DNA of 6,151 bases from an uncultured Blautia sp. (GTDB lineage Bacteria; Bacillota; Clostridia; Lachnospirales; Lachnospiraceae): NCBI GenBank assembly GCA_934426285.1, contig CAKRYE010000090.1, forward strand, positions 1-6,151, read 5' to 3'. Below the pieces are notes generated by a model. That model searched no databases and was not told where the DNA came from. It saw only the letters and a list, made by a program, of their open reading frames with translations. Shown one piece after another: positions 5,852 through 6,151 of this stretch. The position numbers and the translations under genes are program-made. Position 1 is the first letter of the stretch; every line of letters begins with the position of its first letter.

Positions 5852-5951
5852 AATCAAGTCGCTTGAACAGAGCCGACAATCTTACATCTGAAAAAAAAAT
5901 CTGGAAAGCCGGAAGAGTTGGAAAAACTTTGAAAAAAACTTAAAAAAGTTC

Positions 5952-5980
5952 TTGACAAAGTGAAACAGATGTGATAAAGT
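5952..5980 (+). promoter_or_regulatory. rRNA operon promoter P3
   Basis: Perfect TTGACA (5952-5957), 17-base spacer, TAAAGT (5975-5980), with an A-rich stretch upstream and G at 5987 as the likely first transcribed base. It is the promoter nearest to 16S, giving a leader of about 155 bases. Confidence 0.87.
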
Positions 5981-5987
5981 AAATAAG

Positions 5988-6001
5988 CTGTCGCAAGACA
6001 G
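5988..6001 (+). other. GNRA-loop hairpin at the start of the P3 transcript
   Basis: CTGTC (5988-5992) and GACAG (5997-6001) enclose GCAA, a stable GNRA tetraloop. It would form at the extreme 5' end of RNA started at G5987, one base before the boxA-like element. Roles in RNA stability or early leader folding are inferred. Confidence 0.6.
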
Positions 6002-6002
6002 A

Positions 6003-6021
6003 TGACCTTGATAACTAAACA
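6003..6021 (+). promoter_or_regulatory. boxA-like antitermination element in the rRNA leader
   Basis: TGACCTTGATAACTAAACA (6003-6021) resembles the CTTTGAAAACTGAACA-type block found upstream of 16S in Firmicutes, where NusB/NusE (S10) bind boxA RNA to keep polymerase from terminating in untranslated rRNA. Its place between P3 and 16S agrees. Confidence 0.65.
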
Positions 6022-6141
6022 GTGAAACACATACGATTCTCGAAAATTCTTTACATTTATTTTTAAGAACGGTTTTAAACCAAAAACAGTAAAAACGAGA
6101 GATAACTAAGCTAGTTGGTTGTCTTGAGTGAATCAAACATT

Positions 6142-6151
6142 TTATCAGAGA
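6142..6151 (+). rRNA. 16S ribosomal RNA, first bases only
   Basis: The window ends in TTTATCAGAGA. The last three bases, AGA, fit the start of the conserved AGAGTTTGATC block at position 8 of 16S rRNA, which puts the mature 5' end near 6142. Only about ten bases are present, so the call rests mainly on the upstream triple promoter, boxA-like leader and fitting end sequence. The leader from 5987 to 6141 would be removed by RNase III and maturation nucleases. Confidence 0.75.

Overview
The window looks like chromosomal DNA from a low-GC Firmicute of class Clostridia, most likely a gut-type Lachnospiraceae. This rests on strong AGGAGG-type ribosome binding sites, TTGACA/TATAAT-type promoters with 17-base spacers, Clostridia-style surface proteins (BspA-type LRR_5, YARHG, Fn3 and NPCBM domains) and a Firmicutes-style rRNA leader at the right end. 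Genus cannot be set from this sequence alone.

Layout. Bases 1-142 hold the C-terminal end of a HAD-family (YjjG-like) phosphatase on the + strand, G-rich and compositionally unlike what follows. Bases 143-645 have no convincing gene. They contain a 166-base segment bounded by a perfect 12-base inverted repeat (MITE-like), several hairpins, a G9 run and a possible weak terminator. A long hairpin at 645-711 closes a small XRE-family regulator gene on the - strand (702-941, TTG start). That regulator is divergent from a four-gene + strand cluster (1156-5518): a cysteine-rich multi-pass membrane protein, a secreted BspA-like leucine-rich-repeat protein, a large secreted acidic protein ending in a YARHG domain, and a secreted Fn3 + NPCBM-like protein. 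Spacings of 33, 43 and 60 bases and one strong terminator (5561-5597) fit a single operon, possibly with an internal promoter before the last gene. A 35-base near-perfect dyad at 1046-1080 lies between the divergent genes and covers the -35 box of the predicted operon promoter.

From 5710 to the end is the control region of a ribosomal RNA operon: three tandem promoters with 17-base spacers and a G seven bases after each -10 box, a GNRA-loop hairpin, a boxA-like antitermination element, and the first bases of 16S rRNA at the window edge.

How it works together (inference). The XRE protein probably binds the dyad and controls a cell-surface module. The membrane protein stays in the membrane, while the three signal-peptide proteins are exported and carry adhesion- or glycan-binding-type folds. 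The combination of XRE switch, Cys-rich membrane protein, LRR_5, YARHG and Fn3-NPCBM proteins beside an rRNA operon is the best candidate here for an undescribed system. The individual domain families are known.
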